Shown: positions 16,980-26,049 of the stretch, piece after piece
Numbering within the stretch: position 1 is the first letter of the stretch
Layout of the letters: each line of letters starts with the position of its first letter
From: CAYZMS01 sp964479625
Lineage (GTDB): Bacteria; Bacteroidota; Bacteroidia; Chitinophagales; Saprospiraceae
Direction: 5' to 3'
Assembly: GCA_964479625.1 (NCBI GenBank)
Contig: CAYZMS010000012.1
Coordinates: 51,338 to 115,337, forward strand
DNA length: 64,000 nucleotides
The notes under the pieces: generated by a model
Told to the model about the DNA's origin: nothing
What the model saw: the letters and a program-made list of their open reading frames with translations, nothing else
Databases searched by the model: none
Made by a program: the position numbers and the translations under genes

Positions 16980-18458
16980 TTAATATTTTGCCGGCTCTCC
17001 TTTTTCAGGAAGGGAAGCCATTATAAATTCCCGAATATGCTCATTTGCGCTTTGGAGGTCCTCCCTTCTCAGGTACATCATATGACCTGATCGGTAACCT
17101 TCAAACCGGAGCCGGTCTTGAAATTTCCCGCTGGGATCCATTTGCCACATGGTGTATTTGGCATTGAAATAGGTAGTGGCCCCATCGTAGTATCCACTTT
17201 GGATCATGACATTCAGGTAGGGATTTTGGGCCATGGCCTGCCTAAGGTTTCTGCCCGTATTATCCCCAGTCCGATCCCAGGGCCGAACCGGGCCAAACAT
17301 ATTATATTTCACATCTGTATCCCAATTCAGATAGTTCTTGAAATAATAATTGATGGCAGGGGTAAAGGAATGCAACCAAGAGGTGATCTCTGAATTGTAA
17401 TCGGGACTGTCGCCGGCCTCTTTTACATCAATCCCTTTATAACGCGAATCCAAACGCCCCACCGTGAAGCCTCCTTTTTCCCGAAGCAGATCTTTCCAGA
17501 AAAACGGATAAGGAACATCCAGGTTGTGTTGTAGAATGGTCTTTTCCGAAATCCCGGAAAAGTAGGCCATTTTCTCTGCCATTTCCCGACGTTTTTCTTC
17601 CTCCAAAAACCCGCCCTTGGCCATTGCCGGCAATAAGTCATTTATGGTAAAGGTTTCGGCTTCTGCCAGTACTTCCGGGAGGTCTTTTTGTTGAAGTTCG
17701 GCGGGGAGTACTTCATGGTACCAGGCGGTGGCAGCAAAATAGGGGAGGCGGTTGGCAGCATCTACAGGGCCATCCCGTTCAATGCCAAGGTCGGTAGGGG
17801 AAACGAGAATGACCCCGTTCAGATACATCCACTGAGCATTTTGTAACTCCAGGGCGAGACCGGAAACCCGGGTGGTTCCATAGCTTTCTCCGATCAGAAA
17901 CTTTGGTGAAGCCCAGCGGTTATTCCTGCTAACAAAGGTGTTGATCCAGGCTGCCAGGTATTCAATGTCGGCATTCACTCCAAAAAAGGTTGAACGATCC
18001 ACCTCCATGTCCAGGATGCGGGAATATCCTGTATTAACCGGGTTTACGAATACGATATCCGCCACATCCAGAATAGAATAGGGATTATCCCGAACTCCGT
18101 AAGGTTGAATAGGGTAGCCTTCATCATCAATGGTCAAAATTCGGGGACCCGTATAGGCGAGGTGCATCCAGACCGAAGCAGAGCCAGGTCCCCCGTTAAA
18201 GGAGATGACCAATGGGCGACTATTCCGGTCCTGAATATCAGTGCGTTGATAGTAGGTATAAAAACAAGCTGCAATAGGTTTGCCCTGTTCGTTCCATATA
18301 GGTTGAGTACCGGTGGTGGCTGTAAAGGGAATCTTCTTTCCCTTAATGGTTACAGTATGCTCGGAGGTAACTGTACTATCTGCCGGGAGTTTTACCATTT
18401 CCTGAGCAGAAAGGCTGCTAAGCAGGCAGATCAACAAAAGGATAGGGAGTTTTTTCAT
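16980..18458 (-). CDS. Peptidase S10 (serine carboxypeptidase-like), secreted
   Basis: Exported alpha/beta-hydrolase-fold serine carboxypeptidase. The catalytic Ser is in GESYGTTR, the oxyanion-hole motif NGGPGSAS is present, and the Asp (SGYYDGATTYF) and His (YRSGHMMYL) follow in order near the C-terminus. A signal peptide is seen from the ATG at 18458 (MKKLPILLLICLLSSLSAQ); the frame opens seven codons earlier, but those add charged residues before it. Final length is 492 residues. Bacterial S10 enzymes often act on proline-rich or modified C-termini; the substrate is not known here. Confidence 0.86.
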   Translation of the reverse strand: MKKLPILLLICLLSSLSAQEMVKLPADSTVTSEHTVTIKGKKIPFTATTGTQPIWNEQGKPIAACFYTYYQRTDIQDRNSRPLVISFNGGPGSASVWMHLAYTGPRILTIDDEGYPIQPYGVRDNPYSILDVADIVFVNPVNTGYSRILDMEVDRSTFFGVNADIEYLAAWINTFVSRNNRWASPKFLIGESYGTTRVSGLALELQNAQWMYLNGVILVSPTDLGIERDGPVDAANRLPYFAATAWYHEVLPAELQQKDLPEVLAEAETFTINDLLPAMAKGGFLEEEKRREMAEKMAYFSGISEKTILQHNLDVPYPFFWKDLLREKGGFTVGRLDSRYKGIDVKEAGDSPDYNSEITSWLHSFTPAINYYFKNYLNWDTDVKYNMFGPVRPWDRTGDNTGRNLRQAMAQNPYLNVMIQSGYYDGATTYFNAKYTMWQMDPSGKFQDRLRFEGYRSGHMMYLRREDLQSANEHIREFIMASLPEKGEPAKY

Positions 18459-18570
18459 GTTTTTCTCCCGAATATACAAATCTCGTAGGGCTCATAAGGC
18501 AGGAATGGCCCTCACCTTCGTTTTTTAGGGGAACCCAAGTTTCTAAAGTAAAGCCTACCGGAGATGCCTG

Positions 18571-19027
18571 TTAAAATTTTCGAACATATATTGGGAATTG
18601 CGCCATTTGATCGGGGGTTAATAACTCTTTCACTTCCTGCAGGTAACGCTTAACCTCCTTCAGGGGTTCGGTATCAGATTCCTGGAGCAGTCGTATATAA
18701 TCTTCCTGTAATTGTGGATCGGAAGCAAAGGAGGCAAGCAGGTCAAAATATCGTTTTTTGGCAAAAGAATGCTCCTCGTTTAAAGAACTCATTTTAGTTT
18801 GATGCTTTAGCTTATAGCTATTCACTGCCCGTTGCTGTTGTGGATTCCGTTGAAGTATCGTTTCGATNNNNNNNNNNNNNNNNNNNNNNNNNNNNNNNNN
18901 NNNNNNNNNNNNNNNNNNNNNNNNNNNNNNNNNNNNNNNNNNNNNNNNNNNNNNNNNNNNNNNNNNNATAGAAGACAAACAGGAGCAGGGCAATGTATAG
19001 CAGCATGAAAAGGATTGCGAGGACCAA
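18571..19027 (-). pseudogene. Small membrane-anchored protein split by the assembly gap (periplasmic heavy-metal-sensor-like)
   Basis: Two reading-frame pieces on the same strand lie either side of the 100-N gap. The N-terminal piece (from a TTG at 19027, or an ATG at 19006) is a transmembrane helix, MLLYIALLLFVFY. The C-terminal piece (18571-18867) is helical and charged and ends with LTPDQMAQF, like the LTxxQ motif of Spy/CpxP-type metal-sensor proteins. The pieces are out of frame by one base, which is expected because 100 N is a placeholder length. It starts 12 bp after the serine hydrolase stop. The gene may well be intact in the real genome. Confidence 0.5.
18868..18967. other. Assembly gap (100 N)
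   Basis: A run of exactly 100 N, the usual placeholder for a gap of unknown size, so distances and frames across it cannot be trusted. Confidence 0.99.
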
Positions 19028-19039
19028 ATTGATTCAGTT

Positions 19040-20200
19040 TTATTTCAGCGCTTCAAACACCATTTTGGTGAACGTTCCCATTTGTCTGGGCTCTAGCCAG
19101 CGAGTAACAATCACCAGCTGCTGTTCTGGAGCTACCACAATATAATTTCCGCCAAAACCTGCGGCATAGAAAACCGATGCTGGAACTGCCTCCCAATACC
19201 TGGGCCCTTCGGGATTATTTAACCACCACATATAACCGTAGTTCAGATTGGTGGAGGAGTGGGTAGTTGCTGCTTCGATCCAGGCAGGATCAATGAGCTG
19301 CTCATTCTCCCATCTTCCATTGTTTTGGAATAACAAACCGAAGCGGGCATGGTCTTCTGTGGAAATGAAAAGACCACCGCCCGAATGCCCTCCACCACTA
19401 ACGGATTGCACCCATTGACCATCTAGGTTGGTCCAGGAATTGTCGTATCCAAACCAGCGCCAGGTACTGGAAGCACCGATCTCCTCCATGATTTCCTCCA
19501 GGAGCACTTCCGGCAAGGGGGCACGTAGAACCTGAAGCAAGGCGTAGGCAAGAACATTGACGCGTACGTCGTTGTACTCAAATACAGTTCCCGGTTCCTG
19601 TAATGATCTCGAACGCCATTCATCGATACCACCTTCCTGTGGCGGCCGATCTGCCCAATCCTGACCGCCCCATAGCGTTCCGGACCAATCCGAAGATTGG
19701 TTCAACAGGTGCTCCCAGGTGATTTTGCTATTGTGTGCTCCCTCAAAAGTGCCATCCCAAACGTAATCGGCTACTTTATCCTCCAGGGATCGAATAACTC
19801 CCTTCTGAAGGGCAATACCTGCAACGGTAGAGAGGTAGCTTTTGGTTACGCTGAAGGTCATATCCACGCGTTTGATATCGCCCCATTGAGCGATTAGGTA
19901 TCCCTTCTTTAAGATCATTCCCGCTGGTCCGCCACGGCCCTTAGTGGGCCCAAGGATCTTGTGGTACGGTTCTCTTTCAAATCCCTTTAGAATAGCCTGT
20001 CTCAGATCGACTGCCCCAGAGTACTCATTCTCCCGGGCAAATCGCACGGCTTCTTCTAAAAGCTTCGCATCGAATCCGGCTGCTGTAGGATCCAAAGATG
20101 CCCAATCAGCTCCATACTCAGGGAAATAGGATGCCTCCTGAGCAGAAAGAAGAAAGGGTAGGGTAACGGATACCAGAGCGAAAAAGGGGAAGAATTTCAT
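19040..20200 (-). CDS. Secreted serine hydrolase, class C beta-lactamase/penicillin-binding fold
   Basis: 386-residue exported protein with a signal peptide (first 20 residues, ending LLSAQ). The fold is that of the beta-lactamase class C/D-aminopeptidase/esterase family: the nucleophile motif is SVTK (SxxK), the second motif is YND (YxN-like), and a Gly-rich HSGGGLF segment follows. Members include esterases, peptidases and lactamases; nothing here points to antibiotic resistance. Downstream by 12 bp is the gapped small membrane protein gene, probably in the same unit. Confidence 0.82.
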   Translation of the reverse strand: MKFFPFFALVSVTLPFLLSAQEASYFPEYGADWASLDPTAAGFDAKLLEEAVRFARENEYSGAVDLRQAILKGFEREPYHKILGPTKGRGGPAGMILKKGYLIAQWGDIKRVDMTFSVTKSYLSTVAGIALQKGVIRSLEDKVADYVWDGTFEGAHNSKITWEHLLNQSSDWSGTLWGGQDWADRPPQEGGIDEWRSRSLQEPGTVFEYNDVRVNVLAYALLQVLRAPLPEVLLEEIMEEIGASSTWRWFGYDNSWTNLDGQWVQSVSGGGHSGGGLFISTEDHARFGLLFQNNGRWENEQLIDPAWIEAATTHSSTNLNYGYMWWLNNPEGPRYWEAVPASVFYAAGFGGNYIVVAPEQQLVIVTRWLEPRQMGTFTKMVFEALK

Positions 20201-20415
20201 TTTTTCTGGAAAAGGTAGGGAAAGAAAATTAATTGTTTATCCTTGAGAACGTTGGCTGCGCTAAAAAAAGCAATCAAACCCAGTTAATTATTTTACTCAG
20301 TTAGAATTTTCATTTTATTTAAAAAATAAAAAATTTACTAAAAGACCATAAAAGTGAAAGTGAGATCGTCAAAAGTTCTCATACCCTTTTAATGTAGTAT
20401 CCTTATATTCGAGAA

Positions 20416-21132
20416 ATGAAACGTCCTATTGAAATGCCTGATGCTTCCATTAGCCTCAACAAATACATAAGTTCTACCGGGCTATGTTCTCGACGGGAGG
20501 CAGATCGCTGGATAGAAGCCGGCAGGATAGAGATCAATGGAGAAAGAGCTGTCAAAGGGAACCGTGTAACTCCTGGGGATACAGTCACTCTGGACGGGCA
20601 AGTTCTGCTGAGTAAACCCAAGCCAGTTTATTTGGCTCTTCACAAACCTCCAGGAATCACTTCTACCACAGATCGACGGGATCCGGATAATATTATCGAC
20701 TTTTTAGATTATCCCAAACGCATTTTTCCTATTGGTCGCCTGGATAAGGCTTCCTCGGGACTGATCCTGCTAACGAATGACGGAGATATTGTCAATGAAG
20801 TATTACGGGAAGAAAATGAACACGAGAAGGAGTATATTGTAACCGTAGATAAACCCATAGACAAGGGGTTTATTCGAAAAATGGGGGAGGGGGTCCCTAT
20901 TTTGGGAATGGTCACTAAGAAATGTAAGGTCGAAAAAATTAACAGAACCACTTTTCGCATCATACTTACCCAGGGACTTAACAGGCAAATCCGTCGGATG
21001 TGCGAACATTTTGGCTACAAGGTACGTAGTTTGAAGCGCATTCGGATCATGCATATAGAACTGAGTGTTTTGAAACCCGGACAATGGCGACCATTGACCC
21101 CTCAGGAAATAATAAGCCTCAAAAGTAAGTGA
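20416..21132 (+). CDS. rluF: 23S rRNA pseudouridine synthase, RluF type
   Basis: RsuA/RluB/RluF-family pseudouridine synthase; RluF modifies U2604 of 23S rRNA. The N-terminal S4 RNA-binding domain (SLNKYISSTGLCSRREADRW) is followed by the catalytic motif GRLDKASSGL with its Asp, and the C-terminal LNRQIRRMCEHFGY, which is characteristic of the family. Length 238 residues. The ATG at 20416 is used; a second Met lies six codons in and is also possible. Confidence 0.85.
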   Translation: MKRPIEMPDASISLNKYISSTGLCSRREADRWIEAGRIEINGERAVKGNRVTPGDTVTLDGQVLLSKPKPVYLALHKPPGITSTTDRRDPDNIIDFLDYPKRIFPIGRLDKASSGLILLTNDGDIVNEVLREENEHEKEYIVTVDKPIDKGFIRKMGEGVPILGMVTKKCKVEKINRTTFRIILTQGLNRQIRRMCEHFGYKVRSLKRIRIMHIELSVLKPGQWRPLTPQEIISLKSK

Positions 21133-21210
21133 AGCCAGCTCATGGCAAAACTGCTTAATATCCAAAGGGGCTTTTAATTAAATTAGATCCCCTAATCTAT
21201 TTTGTTTTGC

Positions 21211-23979
21211 ATGGGTACCCGTTTCAGTTTAGCACCATTACTCTCCTTGCTCTTCCTTTTTGGTGGGAATATCCTATTGCCGGCAAGGGAAGTCCCAAGA
21301 GTGATCAACCTGGGACAAAGCCTGAACCCAGATCAGCGCCAGGTTTGGTCAGTTTCACAAAATGGAAAGGGGTTTTGGTATATGGGGGCTACCGGAGGCC
21401 TGTTGGAGTTCGACGGGAAATGGTGGAATACCTTTCACCTTCCCCATGACCAAACAATTAGAGCCGTTGCTATCGATAGCATGGGGCGGGTTTACACCGG
21501 TGGGTTTGAAAGCTTTGGGCACTGGACGCCAGACGTAGAAAAGGGCCTGGTTTATAAATCCCTTTCTGATGGATTACATCTGAATAAGGAAGAGATCTGG
21601 AATATTGAAATTGGCCCTGAGGGGGCGATTTACTTCCAAACCTTTTCGAGTATTTACCGGTACAAGCAAAATAGGCTGGAAGCATTATATCCCCCGGGAA
21701 ATATTTTGTTCATGCGATCCATAAGAGGCCAAATGGTCATTCCCGTTCTGGATGAAGGATTGTATACGCTAGAGCGAAACGGAACCTTTAAATTTATAAA
21801 GGGAAGTGAATTCTTTGCAGGAAGCGAAGTGAAATTATTGACGCCCCAATCCGATGGAACTTTCCTGGCGGGCACGGAGGATCAGGGGATCTTCGAATAT
21901 AGAAACGGCCATTTTGAACCCTGGAATGAAGCCCTGAATGACCAACTTACCAACGTTCAACTAAACACGGGTTTTTTGTTGAGTAATGGGGATTTGGCAC
22001 TAGGCACTTTGCTTAAGGGGGTTTTAATCGCAGACAAAAATGGAGCTGTAAAATATCATCTCCATGCAGGAAACGGACTCCAAAATAACACAATACTGGC
22101 ATTAGATGAAGACGAAAAGGGTAACCTCATTATAGGTACAGATAACGGGATTGACCTAGCTGTATTAAGTGATCCGCTATTGTATTATTTTGACAAATTA
22201 GGAACTATTGGAACCGTCTACGCTGCAACGGTTTTTGAGAACGACCTTTACCTTGGAACCAATCAGGGTTTATTTAAAAGGTCCTTAGGTACGGAGGGCA
22301 GCGATTCTCATTTGATAAAGAGTACCCAGGGTCAGGTTTGGAGTTTGAAAAAAATGGGAGATCAACTGCTCTGTGGTCACAATATTGGCACCTTTGCCAT
22401 CAAAAAGGGCGAAGCCACCTTACTGTCCAAAATTAATGGAGGGTGGTCCTTTGCCTTACATCCAATAGACAGCAACCTGCTTATCCAGGGTACTTACACC
22501 GGCCTGGTGGCTTTCCGAAAAGGGCCCGATGGGGTGGTCCGATTACTGGGGAGAATACCTAATTTTACTCAATCTTCACATCAACTTGTTTTTGACCAGG
22601 ATGGTTCATTATGGGTTACCCACCCCAACAGAGGCTTGTTCAGGCTTCAGTTAACACCGGATGGAACTTCAGTGCTTGATGCCCGGGAATATACCGAAGC
22701 GGATGGTTTACCCTCCACTTATCGACTTTCTCTTCTGAGAAAGGAGGAGGCCGTTCTCGTTTCTTCCAACAGGGATTTTTTTCAGTTGGACATTCATAAT
22801 GATCGTTTTTACCGTATTACCGAAGCCGACCGGTTCCCTTTTAATGCTCGGGGAGTACCTCTGCAAAAAAAATTCCGTTTCGGAGAGCATACGTTCTGCG
22901 TTTACGAATCTGGAATAGTGTATAGGAATTCAGGAGATTCCATCCGGCTCCAAGTCAGATTGATCCCGCGCTATCCAACCATTACTCCTCTCGACTCCAA
23001 CCTCTTCTTATTCGGCTTGAAAGATGGTTTTGCCTTATTCGAAGCCGACCGGAAAGCCGTTAGTACACCTAACAGAAACCACCTTTACTTTCGAAAGATA
23101 AAATCACCTGATCGGGAAATACACCTCGATGAGCACCAAGAACATTTACATTTTAGGGCACGGGAGAACAATCTGGAATTTTATTTCACCTCCACCGATC
23201 CGGAAAGGCCCGCTGATCTTGAATTCAAGTTAAAAGGTTTTTCAGAAGAGTGGAAGGTGGTGGAGCAGGAGGCTTACCAGGCCTTCACCAATTTGACGGG
23301 GGGAGAGTATATTTTTTATTTAAGGGACCGCAACCGCCCTGAAAATACAATTCTATTACCCTTTTCGATAGGGTATCACTGGTACGAAACCACTTTGGCC
23401 AGGGCCATTCTAAGCCTTTTAATTCTCACTCTTTTCCTTCTGACTAACCAATGGTATAAAATGCGAATCCGAGCCCTAAGGCTGGCTAAGGAAAAGCAGT
23501 TACAGGAAGAACGCATTCGGAATAAAAATGAAAAATTACAGGCTGAGATTATTTCGAAAAGTAAAGAGCTGGCCAATACAGCAAGTAGCCTGGTACGGAA
23601 AAACGACCTTTTGGAGACCATAAAAGAGCAATTGGCACAGGTCAAACGACAGGGGGAACAATTCAGCGGTCGCTCTTATCAACGACTCGTGCACCTGATC
23701 AATCACAACTTAAATAATGATGAAGACCGCCTGCTTTTCGAAACCAACCTTTCGGAGGTGCACGATTCCTTCTTCAAAAAACTGATCCAGGAATATCCTG
23801 ATTTGACTCCCGGTGACCTGCGACTTGCCGCCTACCTGCGAATGAACTTAAGTAGTAAGGATATTGCTCCCTTATTAAACATTTCTCTCCGAGGAGTGGA
23901 AAACAAACGGTACCGCCTTAGAAAAAAAATGGATTTACATCCTGACGAAAACCTGACAGAGTTTATGATGCGGTTTTAG
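21211..23979 (+). CDS. Membrane-bound PUL regulator: beta-propeller/Y_Y_Y sensor fused to HTH, no kinase
   Basis: 922-residue predicted transcriptional regulator that spans the inner membrane. After a signal peptide come beta-propeller (Reg_prop-like) repeats up to about residue 620, a Y_Y_Y-type beta-sandwich at about 640-715, one transmembrane helix at about 731-750, a long coiled coil to about 830, and a C-terminal LuxR-like helix-turn-helix (LSSKDIAPLLNISLRGVENKRYRLRKKM, about 880-906). No histidine kinase or receiver domain is present, unlike classical hybrid two-component PUL sensors. The ATG at 21211 was preferred over a TTG three codons earlier. It lies directly upstream of the glycanase genes and is the likely sensor of the released oligosaccharide. 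Confidence 0.8.
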   Translation: MGTRFSLAPLLSLLFLFGGNILLPAREVPRVINLGQSLNPDQRQVWSVSQNGKGFWYMGATGGLLEFDGKWWNTFHLPHDQTIRAVAIDSMGRVYTGGFESFGHWTPDVEKGLVYKSLSDGLHLNKEEIWNIEIGPEGAIYFQTFSSIYRYKQNRLEALYPPGNILFMRSIRGQMVIPVLDEGLYTLERNGTFKFIKGSEFFAGSEVKLLTPQSDGTFLAGTEDQGIFEYRNGHFEPWNEALNDQLTNVQLNTGFLLSNGDLALGTLLKGVLIADKNGAVKYHLHAGNGLQNNTILALDEDEKGNLIIGTDNGIDLAVLSDPLLYYFDKLGTIGTVYAATVFENDLYLGTNQGLFKRSLGTEGSDSHLIKSTQGQVWSLKKMGDQLLCGHNIGTFAIKKGEATLLSKINGGWSFALHPIDSNLLIQGTYTGLVAFRKGPDGVVRLLGRIPNFTQSSHQLVFDQDGSLWVTHPNRGLFRLQLTPDGTSVLDAREYTEADGLPSTYRLSLLRKEEAVLVSSNRDFFQLDIHNDRFYRITEADRFPFNARGVPLQKKFRFGEHTFCVYESGIVYRNSGDSIRLQVRLIPRYPTITPLDSNLFLFGLKDGFALFEADRKAVSTPNRNHLYFRKIKSPDREIHLDEHQEHLHFRARENNLEFYFTSTDPERPADLEFKLKGFSEEWKVVEQEAYQAFTNLTGGEYIFYLRDRNRPENTILLPFSIGYHWYETTLARAILSLLILTLFLLTNQWYKMRIRALRLAKEKQLQEERIRNKNEKLQAEIISKSKELANTASSLVRKNDLLETIKEQLAQVKRQGEQFSGRSYQRLVHLINHNLNNDEDRLLFETNLSEVHDSFFKKLIQEYPDLTPGDLRLAAYLRMNLSSKDIAPLLNISLRGVENKRYRLRKKMDLHPDENLTEFMMRF

Positions 23980-24173
23980 CGATAACTTACTTACTTACTG
24001 CAATGGCGTAGTAATGGTGAGGTGATTTTTTTTCATTACCCCCTTATATTTTCCAACTTCATTCGGTGAACAAGATGATTGCTTTTTTTTATTTTGAAAA
24101 CGATAGGGACTGTAAGTACTTGTCCTGAAAGAGAAACATTGAAGAATACCCATCCTATAAACCCAAATTGTCA

Positions 24174-26012
24174 ATGCTCAGTAGGCTCTACATTATTTTT
24201 ATTGCCTCTTCTCTACTCCCATCGTTGGCTGTGGCCCAGGCATTTCAACCTCAAGGTTTAACGGCCAGAGGCTTTGACAGTCACGTCGAATTGAATTGGA
24301 ATCAAAACGCGGAGCCTACTCTTTTAAGTTACCGGATCTACCGTTCCAGGGATAATGGAGCTACCTTTGAACGCCTAGGTTCTGTTTCCTCCTCGAATAC
24401 TTCTTACATTGATTTCATTGGAAGGGTAGACACCGAGAACATCTATCAAATTACAGCAGTCGATAACGGGGGGATGGAAAGTGTGCCTTCGGATACAGCT
24501 TTTGCCCAAACCCTGGAAATGTCCGATGAAGCACTTTTGACCATGGTCCAAGAATATACCTTTCGTTATTTCTGGGACTTTGCGCATCCGGTTTCCGGTC
24601 TGGCCCGAGAACGCAATACCACCTCTACTGTCACTTCCGGCGGAAGTGGGTTTGGGGTAATGGCCATTATAGTAGGGATCGAACGAGGGTTCATTACTCG
24701 GCAGGAGGGCCTGGATCACCTTTTAAAGATCACTACATTCTTACAGGAAAAAGCGGAACGCTTCCAGGGAGTATGGCCCCACTGGATGAACGGGGCGAGC
24801 GGAGAGACGATTCCTTTCAGCAGCCTGGATAATGGGGGAGACCTGGTAGAAACTTCCTTCATGCTGCAGGGCTTGCTTACCGTCCGGGAATATTTCGATG
24901 GCAAAAATGATCAGGAGGCTGAGTTACGGCGTCGGATAACCCAACTGTGGGAAGAGGTGGATTGGAATTTCTATCGAAAGCAAAACCAGAATGTCCTTTG
25001 GTGGCATTGGTCTCCGGACTTTGGCTTTGCCATTGATTTTCAGATCCGCGGGTATTTCGAAAGTCTGATCACCTATATCCTGGCAATTGCTTCTCCTACC
25101 AACGGCGTTCCCGCCAACCTTTATCATGATGGATGGGCCAGTCGACCGGAATATGTAAATGGGAATAAATTTTTTGGCTACAAGCTTTGTGTGGGGCCGA
25201 ACTCCGGAGGTCCTCTTTTTTTTGCTCATTATTCTTTTCTGGGTTTTGACCCGAGGGGAATAAAAGACCAGTACGCAAATTATCACGTCAACAACATAAA
25301 TCACACCCTGATCAATCGGGAATATTGTATTCAAAACCCGGGGGGTTACGAAGGATATAGCGAAGTATCCTGGGGGCTGACGGCAAGCGATGACCCCCTA
25401 GTAGGGTATCTTGCTCATGAACCACGCCGAGACAACGGCACCATTACCCCTACGGCCGCTTTGGGGTCCTTCCCTTACACACCGGAAGAGTCCATGGCAG
25501 CATTAAAGCATTTTTACCGGGATCTTGGAGACCGGCTTTGGGGCCCTTACGGGTTTTACGACGCCTTTAATCTAACGGAAGACTGGTTTGCACGTTCCTA
25601 TCTGGCTATTGACCAGGGACCGATCATCTGTATGATCGAAAACCATCGTACGGACCTTTTATGGGATCTTTTTATGAGCAATCCTGAGATTCAACCTGCT
25701 CTGAATAAGATCGGGTTCGTTCCCGACTCAACGGTGACCAGTACGAATGACCCAATAGCGAACAAGCCTATTCTGAAGGTATTCCCAAATCCTGTGACCG
25801 TAGATACCCCCATTTCCATCAGCCCTGCAACCGCAGGTGAAATGGAAGTAAGGGTTTATGACCTGCAGGGACGCGTGTTGCAGCAGGAAAGATTTCCATC
25901 TTCCACTACCCACAGCTTACATACCACTTTTGGGCCTGGAGTTTACTGGCTATATTTCAGGGGGGATGGTTGGGAAGATTACCAAAAAATAATTGTTCAA
26001 CAAACTGATTAA
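24174..26012 (+). CDS. T9SS-exported GH144-type endo-beta-1,2-glucanase with Fn3 domain
   Basis: Glycoside hydrolase with an (alpha/alpha)6-type 'glucoamylase-like' domain matching family GH144, whose characterised members hydrolyse beta-1,2-glucan. Order: signal peptide (1-22), Fn3 domain (about 26-105), catalytic domain (about 112-525, with DNGGDLVETSF, HWSPDFGF, SGGPLFFAHYSFLG, ASDDP and YLAIDQGPIICMIENHR), and a T9SS type A sorting domain (about 535-612, VFPNPV then DLQGRVLQQ). The protein should therefore cross the outer membrane by T9SS. ATG 24174 was chosen over a TTG two codons upstream. A second family member lies in the same locus. Substrate is inferred from family, not shown. Confidence 0.8.
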   Translation: MLSRLYIIFIASSLLPSLAVAQAFQPQGLTARGFDSHVELNWNQNAEPTLLSYRIYRSRDNGATFERLGSVSSSNTSYIDFIGRVDTENIYQITAVDNGGMESVPSDTAFAQTLEMSDEALLTMVQEYTFRYFWDFAHPVSGLARERNTTSTVTSGGSGFGVMAIIVGIERGFITRQEGLDHLLKITTFLQEKAERFQGVWPHWMNGASGETIPFSSLDNGGDLVETSFMLQGLLTVREYFDGKNDQEAELRRRITQLWEEVDWNFYRKQNQNVLWWHWSPDFGFAIDFQIRGYFESLITYILAIASPTNGVPANLYHDGWASRPEYVNGNKFFGYKLCVGPNSGGPLFFAHYSFLGFDPRGIKDQYANYHVNNINHTLINREYCIQNPGGYEGYSEVSWGLTASDDPLVGYLAHEPRRDNGTITPTAALGSFPYTPEESMAALKHFYRDLGDRLWGPYGFYDAFNLTEDWFARSYLAIDQGPIICMIENHRTDLLWDLFMSNPEIQPALNKIGFVPDSTVTSTNDPIANKPILKVFPNPVTVDTPISISPATAGEMEVRVYDLQGRVLQQERFPSSTTHSLHTTFGPGVYWLYFRGDGWEDYQKIIVQQTD

Positions 26013-26049
26013 GCGAAACCAAATTTATTGTAAACCAAAACGGCATTAT

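Noticed and set aside
24000..24060. GTAATG...CATTAC pair as a terminator after the regulator
   Set aside because: Only 6 bp, and the T run lies inside the loop rather than after the stem.
24079..24261. 60-residue ORF before the first GH144 gene
   Set aside because: Out of frame with the real gene and ends inside it; no coding character.
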